From contig NZ_PVUF01000005.1 of the NCBI RefSeq assembly GCF_003003215.1, forward strand, positions 218,272 to 282,271: a stretch of 64,000 bases of DNA. Direction: 5' to 3'. The notes under the pieces are model-generated. The model was not told the DNA's origin and did not search any database. It was given only the letters and a program-made list of their open reading frames with translations. Origin of the DNA: Tritonibacter scottomollicae (lineage in GTDB: Bacteria > Pseudomonadota > Alphaproteobacteria > Rhodobacterales > Rhodobacteraceae). Shown piece by piece: positions 44,411-56,674 of this stretch. Every line of letters begins with the position of its first letter. The stretch's first letter is position 1. Made by a program: the position numbers and the translations under genes.

Positions 44411-46721
44411 TTTCGCCCAGTTGGGACTGGACCGTTTCGGTCAGTTGGCTAAGCGAGAATGGCTTGGCCAGGAACACGGAATTGGGAACGTCCGGTTCCG
44501 CATCGCCAAAGGCCCCTTCGGAGTAGCCGGACACAAACACCACCTTGGTTCCAGGGCGTTCATGTAGCGCCTTGCGCACCCAGGTGGGGCCATCCATGCC
44601 CGGCATGATCACATCGGTGACAAAGACATCGACGCTGAGATTCGGGTCTTCAAGCGTGTCCAGCGCCTCTTCGGCAGACTCGGCCTCAAGCACCGTGTAC
44701 CCCCGCATGCGCAGCGCGCGAGAGGCAAAGGCACGGACCGGCGCCTCATCTTCCACCAGAAGCACCACGCCCTCGCCATGCTGGGCGGCTGCGACCTTGG
44801 TCTTGATGCTCACTTCCGGCTCGCTGTCCTCGCTGGCCGCATCGCTGCGGAACACCGGGAAATACAGCATGAACTTGGTGCCTTGGTTCAACGTCGAGTC
44901 CACAAAGATAAACCCGCCGGTCTGCTTTATGATGCCATAGGCGGTCGAAAGACCAAGGCCAGTGCCCTCTCCGGTGCGCTTGGTGGTGTAGAACGGCTCG
45001 AACACCTTTTGCAGCTTGTCCGGTGAAATCCCCGTGCCCTCGTCGCTGACCTGAATGGTCACCCACTCGCCAGGCGGCACCACCGCGCGATCCCGTTCCA
45101 GTGCCGTATCGAGCACAACCACCTCGGTTTCCACACGGATTTCGCCCCCCTGCGGCATCGCATCGCGCGCGTTCACCACGAGGTTCATCAGCACCTGCTC
45201 CAACTGCCGTTTGTCGGCGCGGATGGAGCGCATGACCGGATCGTGACTGAGCGTCAGAGAGACCTTTTCGCCCACCAGTCGATTCAGCAGATGCGTCAGG
45301 TCCGAGAGGGTTTCGCGCACATCCAGCACTTCGGGCTGCAGGGTTTGCTTGCGTGAGAAGGCCAGAAGCTGGCTCACCAGCGCGGCGGCGCGATTGGCGT
45401 TCTCGTGGATCTGGATCAGATCACCATAGTCCTGATCGCCTTGGTCGTGACGCAGCAGTAGCAGATCGCAATGACCCGAAATTGCCGTCAGCAGATTGTT
45501 GAAGTCATGCGCCACACCACCTGCAAGCTGGCCAATAGCCTGCATTTTCTGGCTCTGCGCAAATTGTGCTTCCAGTGTTTTCAGTTCCGTCGCATCATTC
45601 AGAACCGCCATCAGAAGGGGTTCGCCCTCCTCAATGACCCGGGTGAGCGTCACCTGAACAAAAACTTCCTTGTCATCGCGCGACACCCGCAAGAATTCGG
45701 ACTTGTGCGGAGCCAACCCCTTTGCGGTTTCCTGCAGCCAATCATTCATCGGCCGGCCGAGACCTTCCATCAGCTGCCCCAGCTGTACGCCTTCGGCCTG
45801 TTCGATCCCCAGAAGCCGCATCGCCATGCGGTTCACCGAAAGGACCTCGCCGCCGGGACGCACTTTCAGCAGCGGCACCGGCAGGCTCTCAAAACCGGTG
45901 TGCGGCCCACTGTCCTCCACAGCGGCTTTCATGAAGTAAAGCTCACTGCGCCCCTGCCCGCGCCCGTGTTCGCTGACGAGCACCTCAACCGCGCCGGACT
46001 TGGTCATGATCGTATTGAGGCGCCCCGGGATCACCGGCAGCGATGTAAACAGGCGTTCGGTGGACTTGACGCGCTCCCCGATCAGGCTGCGCGCCGCCTC
46101 ATTCATGAACAGCACCGCACCTGTGCGCCCGACAGAGATCATCGGCACCGGATTGGTATCCGCAGTGCGCCCGGCGGGACGTTCGCCCAGATCCTCAACG
46201 CGCCACAGGAAACTACCATTGGCCATTTCGTGCACGGACAGGCGCAGGTGCCCCCGCCGTGTCACGATATCCTCGCGCCCCGATCCTTCGAGCTTGGCCC
46301 GGCTCTGCAGGCGGAACAAAACCGCCGAGGGGTTGGCAAGGACGGACCGAAGCGTGCCTGAGATTGTCTCGCTCTCCGTGCCCTCAAACCGCTTCATCGC
46401 TGCGGTGTTGCAGGCGTGGATAAGACCCTCATCATCCGTGACAAAGCTGGGCGAGGCGTCCTTGTCGATGAAGCCCGACAACAGCTCGCTCGCCATCGCG
46501 CGGGCCCCTTGCCGCATACGTGTCTGCACGAAGATGAGTGCGGCGACACCACCCAACGTCAGCCCAACCGCGACAAGCGCACGTCCGATCCAATCGGGAA
46601 GCGGCAGAATCCAAGGCAGAACAACAAACAGCAGCGACAGAACAAACGTCGCAACGAGGCGGGCTTGTTCGGGTGTCTCTACCTTCAGGTTTGGTACAAT
46701 TGAAGTCGCGCGACCGATCAT
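44400..46721 (-). CDS. cckA: Hybrid histidine kinase CckA
   Basis: 773 residues. Two N-terminal membrane helices (about 24-65), PAS regions (about 90-390), histidine kinase core with phospho-His in [17 protein letters not shown], ATPase boxes ([41 protein letters not shown]), and a C-terminal receiver with phospho-Asp in [13 protein letters not shown]. This is the CckA architecture controlling CtrA through ChpT, which in this family affects motility and gene transfer agent expression. Confidence 0.95.
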   Translation of the reverse strand: MIGRATSIVPNLKVETPEQARLVATFVLSLLFVVLPWILPLPDWIGRALVAVGLTLGGVAALIFVQTRMRQGARAMASELLSGFIDKDASPSFVTDDEGLIHACNTAAMKRFEGTESETISGTLRSVLANPSAVLFRLQSRAKLEGSGREDIVTRRGHLRLSVHEMANGSFLWRVEDLGERPAGRTADTNPVPMISVGRTGAVLFMNEAARSLIGERVKSTERLFTSLPVIPGRLNTIMTKSGAVEVLVSEHGRGQGRSELYFMKAAVEDSGPHTGFESLPVPLLKVRPGGEVLSVNRMAMRLLGIEQAEGVQLGQLMEGLGRPMNDWLQETAKGLAPHKSEFLRVSRDDKEVFVQVTLTRVIEEGEPLLMAVLNDATELKTLEAQFAQSQKMQAIGQLAGGVAHDFNNLLTAISGHCDLLLLRHDQGDQDYGDLIQIHENANRAAALVSQLLAFSRKQTLQPEVLDVRETLSDLTHLLNRLVGEKVSLTLSHDPVMRSIRADKRQLEQVLMNLVVNARDAMPQGGEIRVETEVVVLDTALERDRAVVPPGEWVTIQVSDEGTGISPDKLQKVFEPFYTTKRTGEGTGLGLSTAYGIIKQTGGFIFVDSTLNQGTKFMLYFPVFRSDAASEDSEPEVSIKTKVAAAQHGEGVVLLVEDEAPVRAFASRALRMRGYTVLEAESAEEALDTLEDPNLSVDVFVTDVIMPGMDGPTWVRKALHERPGTKVVFVSGYSEGAFGDAEPDVPNSVFLAKPFSLSQLTETVQSQLGEITG

Positions 46722-46817
46722 TTCGGCTCCGTTAACAGTCTTCGTGCCGCACTATCGTGCCAATCATGGTTAAGGCGGAGTTAATCTCAGTGAGGAACGA
46801 CAAAACTTTCCAATAGT

Positions 46818-47993
46818 TTAATGCTTTCCGGGTCTCCGGAACATCGAGACGTAAAAGCCGTCGGTACCAGTATGAACATGCCATGCGTGTTCGCTCAAGT
46901 GTTCCCACTCCGGATGCCGGTCCCGAAACGCCCGGGTTTGATTTCCGTTTTCCACATCCAACATTGAACAGGTGGCAAATGCGAGCACGCCTCCGGCTGC
47001 CACCAATGGAGCTGCGGCATCCAGAATATCACCCTGCACCGCAACGACGTGGTCGAGTGCGTCCTGTGTCAGGCGCCATTTCCCTTCGGGATCACGACGC
47101 CAGGACCCGGACCCACTGCAAGGGGCATCACAGAGAACCAGATCGAACGGCGCGAACTGTGCCAGCTCTTCTGTTGCCAGGCAGGGAAGTGAAACACCCG
47201 CGCGTTCTGCGCGCTCGGGTACGTCCTTCATCCGGCGTGGGTCCGCATCGTGAGCATAAATCTGCGCGTCCACGCGCCCGGCCATGGCCAAGGCCTTGCC
47301 ACCGCCACCCGCACAGAAATCCAGAACCCGCTGTCCGTCATGCAATGGCAAGGTATCCACGACCGCCTGACTTGCGGCGTCTTGCAATTCTACAAAGCCT
47401 TGCAGGTAGCTTTCGGAATTCTTAACGCGCCGCGCACCGTCGGTCACAGTCAAGGCACTCGGGGACACCGCCTGCGGCTCGGCGATGATACCGCCCTCTG
47501 CCAGACGCTTGATCGCGGCGTCACGATCTCCCTTGCGCAGGTTCACACGCAGATGCACCGGCGCACGTGACCGCAAGGCCTGCGCGGCCTCCAGCGCCTG
47601 ATCGCCAAGACTGCGTTCAAACAGCGGCCATAGCCATTCCTGCAGGTCATTTTCCTCGGCGACGCTTTCAAACGCACGCGGACTGGCCTGCTCTGCCTCA
47701 TCAAGCGGCTTTGGCGCATGACCTTCTCCGTGGAAGAGGTCCGCGGGATCCAGCCCCTCCGCCCGCAACGCACCGATCATCAGACCACGCCCCGTCAGAG
47801 CACCGCCCAAAGCAGCATGGGAGCGCTGACAACGCAGCGCCTGAAAAACATGATCACGGACCGCCAAACGGTCCTTGGAGCCCGCGTAGCGACTGCGCCG
47901 GCCCCAATTTGTCAGAGCCTTCTCCGCAGCCTGACCGGCGAGGATCTCGTCAAGGATTTCTGTCGCCGCCTGCACGCGGGCCCCGGGGGTCAT
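46818..47993 (-). CDS. RsmB/NOL1/NOP2 family RNA m5C methyltransferase
   Basis: 391 residues. N-terminal NusB-like helical domain (about 1-130) then SAM domain: RVLDFCAGGGGKALAMAG (motif I), motif IV with catalytic-release Cys LVLCDAPCSGSGSWRRDPEG, and motif VI nucleophile Cys in LAFATCSMLDVENG. Probably methylates 16S rRNA cytosine. 40 bases downstream of guaB in the same direction. Confidence 0.92.
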   Translation of the reverse strand: MTPGARVQAATEILDEILAGQAAEKALTNWGRRSRYAGSKDRLAVRDHVFQALRCQRSHAALGGALTGRGLMIGALRAEGLDPADLFHGEGHAPKPLDEAEQASPRAFESVAEENDLQEWLWPLFERSLGDQALEAAQALRSRAPVHLRVNLRKGDRDAAIKRLAEGGIIAEPQAVSPSALTVTDGARRVKNSESYLQGFVELQDAASQAVVDTLPLHDGQRVLDFCAGGGGKALAMAGRVDAQIYAHDADPRRMKDVPERAERAGVSLPCLATEELAQFAPFDLVLCDAPCSGSGSWRRDPEGKWRLTQDALDHVVAVQGDILDAAAPLVAAGGVLAFATCSMLDVENGNQTRAFRDRHPEWEHLSEHAWHVHTGTDGFYVSMFRRPGKH

Positions 47994-48032
47994 ATGCGCC
48001 CCCGCAGGATTTCAACGCGCACCGCGTCAGCC

Positions 48033-49625
<1,593 letters not shown>

Positions 49626-49669
49626 CTACCCTATAGCCAGAAAGTGAAAACAAACGCCTGGAGAACAAC

Positions 49670-50818
49670 ATGACCGGCCCTCTTGATGGAATAACGATCC
49701 TCGATCTGACGCATGTGCTCGCTGGTCCATATGCCTCTATGACGCTGGCCGACCTCGGCGCGCGTGTCATCAAGGTCGAGCGCCCGGGCACCGGAGACGA
49801 CACACGAAGCTTCCCGCCGTTCAAAGATGGCGCAAGCGCGTATTTTGCCACCATCAATCACGGCAAGGAAAGCATCGCGCTTGACCTGAAAGATGTCGAA
49901 GATCGTACTGTTTTCGAAGGCCTTTTATCTCGATCTGATATCATACTGGAGAACTATCGCCCTGGCGTTATGGAGCGGCTTGGTTACGGCTGGACAGATT
50001 TAAGCCTGAGGTATCCGAAGCTGATCTACGGGGCCGTCTCCGGGTTTGGCCACAGCGGCCCTGACAGCCAGCGCCCAGCGTATGACATGGTGGTGCAGGC
50101 GCGCGGCGGCGTCATGTCGATCACGGGCGAGCGGGATCGGGAACCCGTGCGCGTCGGCGCCTCCATCGGAGATATCGCGGCAGGCATGTTTCTCGCACAG
50201 GGTGTCCTTGCCGCGCTCTTGCAACGCCAGCAGACTGACACGGGGCAAAAGATCGACATCGCCATGCTCGACTGTCAGCTCGCCATGCTGGAACACGCGA
50301 TCGCCCTCACCTCCGTGACCGGTGAAGCGCCGCGCCCCTGTGGCGCACGGCATCCGTCGATCACACCGTTTGAGACGTTTCACGCAGAGGATGGGTTATT
50401 CGTCATCGCCGCTGGCAACGACGTCCTTTTTGCGCGTCTCTGTGAAGCACTACAGTTGCCGCTGGCAGCAGATCCGCGTTTTGAAACCAATCAAGCAAGA
50501 TGCGAAAATGCTCGCCTTCTCAAGCGATTAATCGAGGCTGTTACACTGGGCCAGAACATGCGCCACTGGATCGAGCTGCTCACCGAAGCGGGCATTCCCA
50601 CCGGACCGATCCAGAACGTCGCCGAGGTATTGCAGGATCCGCAGATATTGGCGCGCAACATGGTCGTCGATGTCCTCGACCGCGCTGGGCATCCAGCTTA
50701 TGTCGCTGCAGGAAACCCTATCAAAATGAGTACATTGGCGGACCCAACCACACGCGGCCCTGCCCCGACACTCGACGAGCACCGGCAGGAGATACTGGAT
50801 TGGTTGGCCCAAGGCTGA
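49670..50818 (+). CDS. CaiB/BaiF-type CoA-transferase (class III)
   Basis: 382 residues. Starts TGPLDGITILDLTHVLAGPYA; catalytic Asp region in ARGGVMSITGERD (Tyr-Asp-Met-x-x-Gln-A-x-x-G motif YDMVVQARGG); KVERPGTGDDTR near the N-terminus. Transfers CoA between dicarboxylates or carnitine-like acids. Substrate not evident. Confidence 0.92.
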   Translation: MTGPLDGITILDLTHVLAGPYASMTLADLGARVIKVERPGTGDDTRSFPPFKDGASAYFATINHGKESIALDLKDVEDRTVFEGLLSRSDIILENYRPGVMERLGYGWTDLSLRYPKLIYGAVSGFGHSGPDSQRPAYDMVVQARGGVMSITGERDREPVRVGASIGDIAAGMFLAQGVLAALLQRQQTDTGQKIDIAMLDCQLAMLEHAIALTSVTGEAPRPCGARHPSITPFETFHAEDGLFVIAAGNDVLFARLCEALQLPLAADPRFETNQARCENARLLKRLIEAVTLGQNMRHWIELLTEAGIPTGPIQNVAEVLQDPQILARNMVVDVLDRAGHPAYVAAGNPIKMSTLADPTTRGPAPTLDEHRQEILDWLAQG

Positions 50819-50940
50819 CATGAGTTTGGAATTTCCTCCGAACATGCCGCCCATGAGCCAAAATATGACGGTGATTGCCTTTCGCTTTGCAATAACTGGC
50901 CTATGCTTCGCTTAAATTGCGGAACATAAGGGTTTGAGGC

Positions 50941-52986
50941 ATGTCAGACGATCCCCTCGTTGTGTTTACACCATCCGGTAAGCGCGGCCGTTTTCCTGTC
51001 GGCACACCGGTGCTTACCGCGGCACGTCAGCTCGGGGTCGATCTAGACTCGGTCTGCGGCGGTCGGGGGATATGCTCGAAATGCCAGATCACCCCGTCCT
51101 ATGGCGAGTTCTCCAAACATGGCGTCACGGTCGCCGATGACGCGCTGTCAGAATGGAACAAGGTCGAACAGCGCTACCAGGACAAACGCGGGCTGATCGA
51201 CGGGCGTCGCCTGGGCTGCCAGGCCAAGATCGAAAAGAACGTTGTGATCGACGTGCCACCGGAAAGCCAGGTTCACAAACAGGTGGTGCGCAAACGGGCC
51301 GAGGTCCGGGATATCGTGATGAACCCGTCCATCCGCATGTTCTATGTGGAAGTAGAAGAGCCGGACATGCACAAGCCTTCCGGTGATCTGGAACGGCTGT
51401 GTGAGGCACTGGAAAACCAGTGGGATGTCAAAGGCGTAAAGACCGACCTTCACATTCTGCGACAGTTGCAACCGGCATTGCGCAAAGGCGCTTGGAAAGT
51501 CACGGTTGCAGTGCATCTGGGCAATGAAAGCCAACCGCCCCGTATCATGCATGTCTGGCCCGGCTATTATGAGGGCACTGTATATGGGCTTGCGGTGGAT
51601 CTTGGCTCTACCACGATCGCGGCGCATTTGTGTGACCTCAAAAGCGGTGAAGTTCTGGCTTCCTCCGGCATCATGAACCCGCAAATCCGCTTTGGCGAAG
51701 ATCTGATGAGCCGCGTGTCCTATGCCATGATGAACAAGGGCGGCGATCTGGAAATGACCCGTATCGTGCGCGAGGGCATGAACGCATTGTTCGCGCAGAT
51801 TGCGGAAGAGGCGCAGATCGACCAATCGCTGATCATGGATGCGGTGTTCGTCTGCAACCCGGTCATGCACCACCTCTTCCTCGGCATCGATCCGTTCGAG
51901 CTAGGTCAGGCCCCCTTTGCGCTGGCAACGTCAAACGCACTTGCACTGGAAGCCAGCGATCTGGATCTGAAACTACACCCTGCGGCCAGGATCTATCTTC
52001 TGCCCTGCATTGCGGGCCATGTTGGCGCCGATGCCGCGGCGGTGGCTTTGTCCGAGGCGCCGGACAAAGCAGAGGATCTGGTGCTCATCGTCGACGTTGG
52101 AACAAACGCCGAGATCCTATTGGGGAACAAGGAAAAAGTCCTGGCTTGCTCTTCTCCGACCGGGCCTGCCTTCGAGGGTGCTCAGATTTCCTCGGGACAA
52201 CGCGCTGCACCCGGCGCGATCGAGCATGTTGAAATCAACCCCGAGACCAAGGAGCCGCGTTTTCGCGTCATTGGGTCGGAGCTCTGGTCTGATGAGGATG
52301 GGTTTGAAGAAAGTATCGCAAGTACCGGAATTTCCGGTATTTGTGGCTCCGGCATCATTGAGGTGATCGCAGAGATGCGGATCGCTGGTTTGCTGGATGC
52401 AACCGGCCTGATCGGGTCCGCCGCGCAAACCGGAAGCGCCCGCTGCGTGCCTGAGGGGCGCACCAACGCCTACCTGCTCTGGGACGGCAGCGCGGATGGC
52501 GGGCCACGCATCACCGTCACCAACCCTGACATCCGTGCCATTCAGATGGCCAAGGCCGCGCTTTACTCCGGCGCCCGTTTGCTGATGGACAAGATCGGCG
52601 TCGACACGGTTGATCGTGTGGTACTGGCCGGTGCCTTTGGCGCACATATCTCCGCCAAACACGCAATGGTCCTCGGGATGATCCCCGACTGTCAGCTGGA
52701 CAAGGTCACAAGCGCTGGCAACGCCGCCGGAACCGGGGCACGTATTGCCCTGCTCAACACCACTGCACGTGCTGACATCGAGGCGACGGTCCATCAGATC
52801 GAAAAGATCGAAACCGCCGTAGAACCCCGTTTCCAGGAACATTTTGTCAACGCGTCAGCAATACCGAACTCCTCCGACCCGTTCCCGATCCTTGGCACGC
52901 TGCTGACCCTTCCGGACGTCAGCTTTAATGTCGGTGGTGGTGACGGAGATGGATCAGGTGGCCGGCGTCGACGGCGACGGGGCTGA
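50941..52986 (+). CDS. RACo-like ASKHA protein with N-terminal [2Fe-2S] domain
   Basis: 681 residues. N-terminal ferredoxin domain with CGGRGICSKC (about 39-48) and final ligand in GRRLGCQAKI. The main part is the ASKHA ATPase fold (GLAVDLGSTTIAAHLCDL, LIVDVGTNAEI, VVLAGAFGAHIS) of reductive activators of corrinoid proteins (DUF4445). Probably reactivates a B12-dependent methyltransferase encoded elsewhere; none is in the window. The chain ends with an Arg-rich tail. Confidence 0.9.
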   Translation: MSDDPLVVFTPSGKRGRFPVGTPVLTAARQLGVDLDSVCGGRGICSKCQITPSYGEFSKHGVTVADDALSEWNKVEQRYQDKRGLIDGRRLGCQAKIEKNVVIDVPPESQVHKQVVRKRAEVRDIVMNPSIRMFYVEVEEPDMHKPSGDLERLCEALENQWDVKGVKTDLHILRQLQPALRKGAWKVTVAVHLGNESQPPRIMHVWPGYYEGTVYGLAVDLGSTTIAAHLCDLKSGEVLASSGIMNPQIRFGEDLMSRVSYAMMNKGGDLEMTRIVREGMNALFAQIAEEAQIDQSLIMDAVFVCNPVMHHLFLGIDPFELGQAPFALATSNALALEASDLDLKLHPAARIYLLPCIAGHVGADAAAVALSEAPDKAEDLVLIVDVGTNAEILLGNKEKVLACSSPTGPAFEGAQISSGQRAAPGAIEHVEINPETKEPRFRVIGSELWSDEDGFEESIASTGISGICGSGIIEVIAEMRIAGLLDATGLIGSAAQTGSARCVPEGRTNAYLLWDGSADGGPRITVTNPDIRAIQMAKAALYSGARLLMDKIGVDTVDRVVLAGAFGAHISAKHAMVLGMIPDCQLDKVTSAGNAAGTGARIALLNTTARADIEATVHQIEKIETAVEPRFQEHFVNASAIPNSSDPFPILGTLLTLPDVSFNVGGGDGDGSGGRRRRRRG

Positions 52987-53053
52987 CCGCAGAAATCAGC
53001 GGCGGCGCTCTTGACGACCTCAGCGCCGCCGCATAAAGCTCTGCATCAAGAGC

Positions 53054-53127
53054 GCGGGTATGATGTAATGGTAGCCTGTCAGCTTCCCAAGCTGAACGCG
53101 CGGGTTCGATTCCCGCTACCCGCTCCA
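53054..53127 (+). tRNA. tRNA-Gly (anticodon CCC)
   Basis: 74-base cloverleaf including encoded CCA. Acceptor stem GCGGGTA / TACCCGC, anticodon stem TCAGC / GCTGA with loop TTCCCAA (anticodon CCC), T-loop GGTTCGATTCC. The defence island and tailed-prophage end follow immediately, so this may be their attachment locus, although no 3'-end copy is visible in the window. Confidence 0.95.
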
Positions 53128-53401
53128 AATGATCCTACATATAATCCCGCAAGATGAGACACTTACGTGCCGAACCTCACTTAAGAACGGCATGCTTCGT
53201 GGCGTTGGAATGGGAAAAATAAGGAACAAAATGGAAGCTTCGGGAGGCTGAGTCCCGAAGTAATTCCCGAAGGTATCCGTGCAGTGGCGACCTAGAGAAG
53301 ACATCGCTTTCTTGCATCGACCCAGGAAAATCATGACCAGAAGCGAAAAGGCCCTGCACTATGGCGGGGCCTTTGTTTCAATATCGCTCTGCTGGCCAAG
53401 T
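53128..53401. other. Intergenic stretch after tRNA-Gly
   Basis: About 270 bases without a gene. It holds a perfect hairpin CTTCGGGA (53238-53245) / TCCCGAAG (53253-53260) and the terminator-like element at 53347-53378. Lower GC than the flanking core genes. No duplicated tRNA end seen. Confidence 0.5.
53347..53378. repeat. Terminator-like imperfect repeat, copy 1
   Basis: A 32-base hairpin element beginning AAGGCCCTGC and ending GGGGCCTTTGTTTC. It matches 26 of 32 bases with 60076-60107 in the same orientation, and all six differences are transitions. The pair brackets the defence operon. Confidence 0.6.
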
Positions 53402-53644
53402 CTATCTCGAATCTGATTGGATTGTGCGAAGCACTTCAGACCGCACCATTTCGCGCGCCTCTTCCATCGTGTTCACACGCCCATGTGTAGCAGGCAGACA
53501 CCATGTCGCCCAAGTCCAAGGTAGGGCACCGTTGAAGGTGTGTTCTTCAAACCTGATACGCCCAACATCTTTTCCTCGGTATCGAATGACCCAATCGTCA
53601 GGCTCCCAGGTGCCGCCAATTATGCATCGTCTCATTGTCCACAT
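53402..53644 (-). CDS. Small hypothetical protein
   Basis: 80 residues. Pattern DDWVIRYRGKDVGRIR ... LPWTWATWCLP ... GRVNTMEEAREMVRSEV resembles a widespread family of small rhizobial/Rhodobacteraceae hypotheticals with a V-G-R-I strand, a Trp-rich centre and a final EAR helix. Function unknown. Lies alone between the tRNA and the defence operon, opposite strand. Confidence 0.62.
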   Translation of the reverse strand: MWTMRRCIIGGTWEPDDWVIRYRGKDVGRIRFEEHTFNGALPWTWATWCLPATHGRVNTMEEAREMVRSEVLRTIQSDSR

Positions 53645-53977
53645 ATGCTTTTGAACATACAGGGAACGCGCATTACCTCAAGGCTCGAACTATAGCCAAA
53701 TCAGAGAGCCGCTCTATTCCCCGCGTGTTGCCGCAGAATAACGGTGAGCATCCACAGCCCTTGTTGCGGGAATATCAATGCTGCACAGCCCATCAACGGC
53801 GGCAATGCGCAGATAACGAACGATCAATCTGGCACTGGTGCGCGCACTAGATCTCGTAAAGTTGACGTTGAACTAAAGGCAGGAGCGTTGACGTTTCATA
53901 TTACTCCTCGAGAGCATTTTCGGTGGATTCAAAGTGAGAGGTCTCTTACCCATAGGATGAAGATCGTGAGGCATTTA

Positions 53978-56671
53978 ATGAACCCTACTGAAATTTATGA
54001 CGCATTGGCGCAGATTGCCACCGAACCGTTTGACGCAACCGAATTCCCCTTCGCCTTTGCCGCTGCCACCGATGGCGCCAAGGCGGCCGTCTCCAAGTTG
54101 CGGAGCGGGTCGACCAACAAGTCTGACCTTCCCGGCGGTGTGCTGTTCGGCAAGAAATTCCACTACGCCCCCGCGTTGACGGGCATGACCGATGTCACGC
54201 TGGACCATCTGCGCAGCTCGAAAAAGACCAAGACCTCGAAGCCCGCGATCCTGATCACGACGGATGGCAAGATGATCTCGGCAGAGCACCTGGCCTCGGG
54301 CGATACGCTCCACTGCCGCTTTGACGAGCTAGGCGACAACTTCGGCTTCTTCCTGCCCGCTGCGGGCAAGGAGCGTTACCGCGCGGTCGAGGAAAACCCT
54401 GTCGACGTCAAGGCGACCGGCAAGCTGGCCCGGCTTTATGACGCGCTGACAAGGGCCAACCCCGATTGGGGCAGCGACGAACGTCGGCACGAGATGAACC
54501 AGCTGATGATGCGGCTGATCTTCTGTATGTTCGCCGAGGACGTTGGCATCTTCCCCGACAACCAGTTCTCGCGCCTGTTGTTCACCCATGCGGGCGACAA
54601 GGGCGAGGAAGCGCGCGAAACCATCATCGCGGCCTTCCAGGCGATGAACCGGCCCAAGGCCAAACGCGAGGGCCTGCCCGCCTGGACGGGCGAGCTGGAA
54701 TACGTCAACGGCGGTCTCTTTGCGGGCACCATCGACGCGCCGCGCTTTGATGCCGTGGCCTTCCGCTATCTGCGCGAAGCTTGCGACCTGAACTGGCGCG
54801 AGATCAACCCCGACATTTTCGGCTCGATGATCCAGTCGGTCGCGGACCCAAAGCAGCGCTCGGAACTGGGGATGCACTACACCTCGGTGCCGAACATCAT
54901 GAAGGTGATCGGGCCACTGTTTCTTGATGACCTCGATGCCGAGATCCACAAGGCATGGGACCGCGCCAAGGGGCTGCAACAGGTGCTGGACCGGATGTCG
55001 CGCATCCGCGTGTTCGACCCGGCCTGCGGATCGGGCAACTTCCTTGTCGTGTCCTACCGCGAACTGCGGGCGCGCGAAACGCGCATCCTGCGCCGGATGG
55101 AAGAGCTGAACGGCCCCGGCTCGCTGGCCATGTTCTCGGCCATCCCGATCAGCCACTTCTACGGGATCGAAATCGCGGATTTTGCCGCCGAAACCGCGAA
55201 GCTGGCGCTGTTCATTGCCGAGTATCAGGCGAATGCCAGCTTTGCCGAGGTCTTTGGCCGCCGCCCAGCAGCGCTGCCGCTGAAAGATGCGGCGCATATC
55301 CGCACCGGGAACTCCCTGCGCATCGACTGGGAGGAGGTCTGTCCGCCCCCCGGGGAAGGCGAGGAGGTGTTTATTGCAGGCAATCCGCCATTTGTCGGAA
55401 CCACCTATCGCACCAAGGAACAGAGAGACGACTTCAACTCGGTTTTCGATGGGCACCTGTCGAACTCTGGGCGACTTGATTTCAGCGCTGCATGGATGTT
55501 CTTGGCATCGCGGTACGTGAGAAATGGGCGTTCGAAATCCTCATTGATTACTACCAGCTCAACTGTTCAGGGAGCAGCCGTCGAACCTCTGTGGAGTGTC
55601 ATTCTTACTCAGCCTATTGAGATCGCGTTCGCACATCGCCCCTTCAAGTGGCGGAACAATGCCGCCAAAAATGCAGCGGTTGAATGCGTGATTGTTGGCC
55701 TTAGTACCAACTGTGGGCAGGTACGGAACTTGTTTGACCGAGAACATCGTAAAGAATGCTCACATATTAACGCATATTTGCTCGATGGGCCGACGGTTTT
55801 TATTGAAAGTACTCGCCGTTCAATTTTTGGGCTCTCCGCGATGGGCCCTGGGAACTTCCCATACGATTTTGGCCACTTGATCCTGTCGCCAAACGAGCGC
55901 GAAGAACTTTTGCAAAATGAACCGAATGCTGAGCCGTTCATCTTCAAATTCGTTGGGTCACAAGAAGTAATCAAGGGACTCGACCGATACTGTCTGTGGA
56001 TTGATGATGACGATCTCGAGCGTGCGAAAAGCATCCCCGCGATTGCAGAGCGCATTCGACGCGTAGCGGATGATCGATCAAAGAGCACGGATGCGGGCAC
56101 GAAACGCCTGGCGGCCCGCCCACATCAGTTTCGTGAGCACAATGCCCCTGTGAGCCACATGATGCTTGTGCCCCGGACAAGCTCCGAGCGCCGGGATTAT
56201 TTGCCTGTCGACCGAGTATCAGGAAGGATCGTGTCTTCAGATAACAATCACGTTCTTTACGACGGTCCCGAATGGTGCATCGCGCTGATCGCTTCACGCC
56301 TGCATCTTGTCTGGATCGCCACGGTTTGCGGAAAGCTGAAATCCGACTTCCGCTACTCCAACACCCTGGGCTGGAACACCTTCCCGGTGCCGAAGTTCAC
56401 CGAGGATCAGCTGGAGGCGCTTTCGGACTCGGCCCGCAAGATCTTGCGCTGCCGTTATTCCCATTACCCCGCCACGATTGCCGAGCTCTATGACCCCGAC
56501 AAGATGCCTGACGACCTGCGCGCCGTCCATCGGGAAAACGACGAGCTTCTGGAAAGCATGTATATCGGCCGCCCCTTCCGCAATGACACCGAGCGGCTGG
56601 AGAAGCTCTTCAAGCTCTATGCCGCCAAGGTGAAATCGCTGGAGGCCGCGCCAAAGAAAAAGAGGGCCTGA
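53978..56671 (+). CDS. YeeA/MmeI-like DNA adenine methyltransferase
   Basis: 897 residues from the ATG at 53978 (GTGAGG precedes it at good spacing). Layout: N-terminal region 1-150, helical spacer 150-340 (DERRHEMNQLMMRLIFCMF, GMHYTSVPNIMK), SAM-binding motif I DPACGSGNFL at 347-356, target-base motif IV AGNPPFVG at 468-474, then a target recognition region (about 550-790) and a C-terminal part with LGWNTFPVPKF. This matches MmeI-type gamma methyltransferases such as Bacillus YeeA. No PD-ExK nuclease motif is obvious at the N-terminus, so cleavage is probably done by the third gene. The recognition region is visibly less GC-rich than both flanks. Confidence 0.88.
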   Translation: MNPTEIYDALAQIATEPFDATEFPFAFAAATDGAKAAVSKLRSGSTNKSDLPGGVLFGKKFHYAPALTGMTDVTLDHLRSSKKTKTSKPAILITTDGKMISAEHLASGDTLHCRFDELGDNFGFFLPAAGKERYRAVEENPVDVKATGKLARLYDALTRANPDWGSDERRHEMNQLMMRLIFCMFAEDVGIFPDNQFSRLLFTHAGDKGEEARETIIAAFQAMNRPKAKREGLPAWTGELEYVNGGLFAGTIDAPRFDAVAFRYLREACDLNWREINPDIFGSMIQSVADPKQRSELGMHYTSVPNIMKVIGPLFLDDLDAEIHKAWDRAKGLQQVLDRMSRIRVFDPACGSGNFLVVSYRELRARETRILRRMEELNGPGSLAMFSAIPISHFYGIEIADFAAETAKLALFIAEYQANASFAEVFGRRPAALPLKDAAHIRTGNSLRIDWEEVCPPPGEGEEVFIAGNPPFVGTTYRTKEQRDDFNSVFDGHLSNSGRLDFSAAWMFLASRYVRNGRSKSSLITTSSTVQGAAVEPLWSVILTQPIEIAFAHRPFKWRNNAAKNAAVECVIVGLSTNCGQVRNLFDREHRKECSHINAYLLDGPTVFIESTRRSIFGLSAMGPGNFPYDFGHLILSPNEREELLQNEPNAEPFIFKFVGSQEVIKGLDRYCLWIDDDDLERAKSIPAIAERIRRVADDRSKSTDAGTKRLAARPHQFREHNAPVSHMMLVPRTSSERRDYLPVDRVSGRIVSSDNNHVLYDGPEWCIALIASRLHLVWIATVCGKLKSDFRYSNTLGWNTFPVPKFTEDQLEALSDSARKILRCRYSHYPATIAELYDPDKMPDDLRAVHRENDELLESMYIGRPFRNDTERLEKLFKLYAAKVKSLEAAPKKKRA

Positions 56672-56674
56672 CAC

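Noticed and set aside
53744..53977. N-terminal extension of the methyltransferase from the ATG at 53744
   Set aside because: Composition and lack of a ribosome-binding site differ from the rest; the ATG at 53978 has GTGAGG at good spacing and begins the family-like sequence.
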